DNA from: Microcaldota archaeon
GTDB taxonomy: Archaea > Micrarchaeota > Micrarchaeia > CAILAH01
NCBI GenBank assembly: GCA_026413685.1
Contig: JAOAKK010000004.1
Coordinates: 1-38,376, forward strand
DNA length: 38,376 nucleotides
Direction of reading: 5' to 3'
A program made the translations under genes and the position numbers. Under the pieces are notes generated by a model. The model saw nothing but the letters and a program-made list of their open reading frames with translations. It ran no database searches and had not been told where the DNA came from. Of the stretch, positions 35,783 to 38,376 are shown one piece after another; position 1 is the first letter of the stretch, and every line of letters begins with the position of its first letter.

Positions 35783-37043
35783 TCTTGTCTTTGCCACTCA
35801 TGTATTTTCTAAGGGCGTGTGGCACTGTGATTGTCCCATCCTCTTCCTGGAAATTCTCGACAATCGCCACAATCGCCCTTTCAGTTGCAAGTGCCGTTGA
35901 ATTTAGAGTGTGCACAACCTGCTTCTCACCGCCTTTCCTCAGCACCCTTACATTCATCTTTCTTGCCTGGTAATCTGTCGTATTTGAGCAGGATACCAGT
36001 TCCCTGTATGTGTTTTGGACAGGCATCCATACCTCAATGTCATACTTTCTTGCTGCATTGTCGTTCATATCCCCACTTGCAATGTCAACAACCCTATAAG
36101 GCAGCCCAAGGCCTTGTATGATGCGCTCGCTCGTCTCAATAAGCCTTTCATGCCACATCCAGCTTTCCTCAGGAAGGCAGTATATATACTGCTCAACTTT
36201 CTCGAACTGGTGCACCCTGAATATGCCCTTGGTATCCTTGCCGTGGGCACCTGCCTCTTTCCTAAAGTTTGTTGAAAACCCAGCAAGCTTGATGGGGAGC
36301 TCATCCTCGTTTAGGATCTTATCCGCGTAATACGATGCGAGCGGCTGCTCAGCTGTTGCAATAAGGAACGCATCTTCACCATCTATCTTGTATAGCGTAT
36401 GCTCAAAATCAGAAAGCTCAGCAGCCCTTTTCATATACTCTTTCCTCATTATGAAAGGGGTATGCATCGGTGTATATCCTTCATTAACCAGGAAATCTAT
36501 CGCATAATTTATGAGGGCAAAATTAAGCCTTACAAGCTCTCCCTTAAGAAAATAGAACCTTGCACCGCTGATTTCACCAGCAGTGTCAATGTCGGCAAGG
36601 CCTCGTTGCACAAGCAGGTCAACGTGGCTCTTAGGTGCGAAAGCCTTTTTTCTTATCTCACCCCATTCCCTTACAACCCTTGCGCCACTCTCATCCTTTG
36701 CAACAGGCACATCCTTGTGCAGCACATTCCCAATTGAATATCTGATTGCATCACGCTCTGCGAGCAGCAAGCCGCATTTTTTCTCAAGCTCGGCTATCTG
36801 TGCATTCACAAGCCTCATTTCCTCAATCTTGCCTTTTGTGTCCTTTCCCTCCTTCTTCATCTTATTTATCTCTTCAGACACAATGTTCCTTTTGTTTCTC
36901 AGCAGCTCCAGCCCCTTAAGGGCTTCTCGCCACTCCCCATCAAGCCTGATAACTTCATCCACCCTTTTCGGGTCCTTGAACCTCTTTTTTTCACTTTCAC
37001 GGATAGCATCCGCATCTTTCCTGAACATCTCGATATCTAGCAT
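35778..37043 (-). CDS. serS: Seryl-tRNA synthetase
   Basis: MLDIEMFRKDADAIRES; FYFLKGELVRLNFALINYAIDFLVNEGYTPMHTPFIMRKEYM; TAEQPLASYYADKIL; FRKEAGAHGKDTKGIFRVHQFEKVEQ. Confidence 0.95.
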   Translation of the reverse strand: MLDIEMFRKDADAIRESEKKRFKDPKRVDEVIRLDGEWREALKGLELLRNKRNIVSEEINKMKKEGKDTKGKIEEMRLVNAQIAELEKKCGLLLAERDAIRYSIGNVLHKDVPVAKDESGARVVREWGEIRKKAFAPKSHVDLLVQRGLADIDTAGEISGARFYFLKGELVRLNFALINYAIDFLVNEGYTPMHTPFIMRKEYMKRAAELSDFEHTLYKIDGEDAFLIATAEQPLASYYADKILNEDELPIKLAGFSTNFRKEAGAHGKDTKGIFRVHQFEKVEQYIYCLPEESWMWHERLIETSERIIQGLGLPYRVVDIASGDMNDNAARKYDIEVWMPVQNTYRELVSCSNTTDYQARKMNVRVLRKGGEKQVVHTLNSTALATERAIVAIVENFQEEDGTITVPHALRKYMSGKDKI

Positions 37044-37141
37044 GGGTAAAACTTAGCCTGTAATTATTTTATAGCGTATCTCATCCGCGGGCGCTTTACT
37101 TAGCTTTTGGTTTATATATGTTTCCGTTTTATGAGTAAATA

Positions 37142-38376
37142 ATGCAGCGTTTTGGCGGTCCTATATTTGTATTCAATGTAGTAATCATACTAGCACTGCT
37201 AAGCATATTTGCGACATTCTCAAATGATACTTTTACACAATACACAAAGTATGCGAACAGTACGCCAAATATCTCAGTGCAAGACGAGGTGCAAGCCAGG
37301 TGGAGCGTAGAAGACACTGAGGCACAGCAACAGCAAACAGCACAAGCTATGGCAGAGCTACCAGCAGGAACAACAAATTGGAATGCGGATAGCTTGAGCT
37401 CAAAGGAAAGCACAGCCAGCCAATCGCCAGCGGAGCAATTGTATATTGAGATAGACAGTTTGCACCAGAATGTAAGCGTGCCTGATTGTGCAGATTGCAA
37501 GTATGCCGAGATTGAGAATATTAAAGCAGCAAGCTCACCTGATGGGATTGCATCCCACTATGCAGAACCAGGCCCTATTGATTGGGGTATCTCTGATGAG
37601 GCTGGCACACAACTCGCTGCCAGCGAGCCTGGATATTTTAACGATACGAAATTGCTGCAGGAGCCCCCAGCCCCGGTAGAATTGGCAGAAAATGCAACCA
37701 CCAACGATTTGTCAAAGGAGGCGAAGGCGGAGGAGGAAGTGGTAAACAACAAGAAAATCGTATCTGCAGGAAAGGTGCTCGTTTCAGCAGATACTGCAGT
37801 TTACTGCCTCCCAGATAACATATGTGATGTGCCAATAGATATAGAATATCTTGGTGAGGGCAAAGGTGTCGAAATATTAATTGATGAGGCAAAATTTTCA
37901 AACCAGAAAGCCGTATCAAAGCCACAGTTGTATAAAGGCAAAAAAGTAAGGGACGGGGCTTTTGAGGTCATTGCCAAGCTTGACAAGAAAAAAGAAAAAT
38001 CCAAGGAAAAGGAGAAGGAGTATGATGTGCTGTATTTGGCACCTGGCGAGAAAAAGACAATTTTCCTGCGTGTAAACGTGAGCGAAGATGTAGAGTGGTC
38101 AATGAGATTTTACACTCCAGAAGGCTGGGTTACTCTCGACCCCACAATTTACATTTCAGGGTGCGCAAACCTGAATACAGCTGGGGCAACATACGTCCTT
38201 ACAAGGTCAATATCTGGTGTGCAATCAGATGGCCACTGTATAAATATCAATGCAAACAACATAATCCTCAATTGTAATGGCTATACCATAACCTCTTCCG
38301 CAAGCAGCCCTTCATATGTGTGGATATACGCGCTAAACAAGAGAAACATAACAATTTCCTCATGTACTATTGCAGG
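37142..38376 (+). CDS. Exported surface protein, 3'-truncated by window edge; start of a possible beta-helix domain
   Basis: ATG at 37142 and no stop to the window end (411 codons); signal anchor GGPIFVFNVVIILALLSIFATF; C-terminal CANLNTAGATYVLTRSISGVQSDGHCININANNIILNCNGYTI resembles right-handed beta-helix repeat entry. Not in the supplied ORF track because it lacks a stop. Confidence 0.8.
   Translation, partial: MQRFGGPIFVFNVVIILALLSIFATFSNDTFTQYTKYANSTPNISVQDEVQARWSVEDTEAQQQQTAQAMAELPAGTTNWNADSLSSKESTASQSPAEQLYIEIDSLHQNVSVPDCADCKYAEIENIKAASSPDGIASHYAEPGPIDWGISDEAGTQLAASEPGYFNDTKLLQEPPAPVELAENATTNDLSKEAKAEEEVVNNKKIVSAGKVLVSADTAVYCLPDNICDVPIDIEYLGEGKGVEILIDEAKFSNQKAVSKPQLYKGKKVRDGAFEVIAKLDKKKEKSKEKEKEYDVLYLAPGEKKTIFLRVNVSEDVEWSMRFYTPEGWVTLDPTIYISGCANLNTAGATYVLTRSISGVQSDGHCININANNIILNCNGYTITSSASSPSYVWIYALNKRNITISSCTIA

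Noticed and set aside
1-38376. CRISPR array, transposase, integrase or rRNA
   Set aside because: No regularly spaced repeats, mobile-element proteins or rRNA sequence recognised by eye.

Overview
Compact archaeal chromosome segment, about 40 CDS on both strands. Archaeal markers: L21e, RpoF/Rpb4, a TBP-type protein, deoxyhypusine synthase, EndA, DUF655, KsgA, and an intron-containing tRNA-Thr. Small gene sizes and several reduced or unusual proteins suggest a DPANN-like lineage; this is inference, as no phylogeny was run. Main regions: pyrG; a run of exported/surface proteins at 6.4-14.1 kb (Kazal lipoprotein with 7 Cys-rich repeats, two ectodomain paralogues, an SLT-type lytic-transglycosylase-like protein); a minimal [NiFe]-hydrogenase gene pair with a nearby candidate maturation protease; a complete AmmeMemoRadiSam trio followed by S-adenosylhomocysteine hydrolase; a 1584-aa DUF4011/SF1-helicase/Vsr-like nuclease/DUF3320 protein; MarC; tRNA-Thr(GGT) with a 42-nt BHB intron; dys; and a half-size, single-repeat TBP divergent from the rpl21e-rpoF-DUF655-ksgA cluster. 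Most interesting: (1) the single-repeat TBP (~97 aa), which keeps both DNA-kinking Phe positions and must dimerise if it works like TBP; (2) the minimal hydrogenase small subunit, with the CxxC second Cys replaced by Asp and no distal Fe-S domain; (3) the secreted-protein locus with a lytic-transglycosylase-like domain in an archaeon; (4) the large single-gene defence-like helicase-nuclease.
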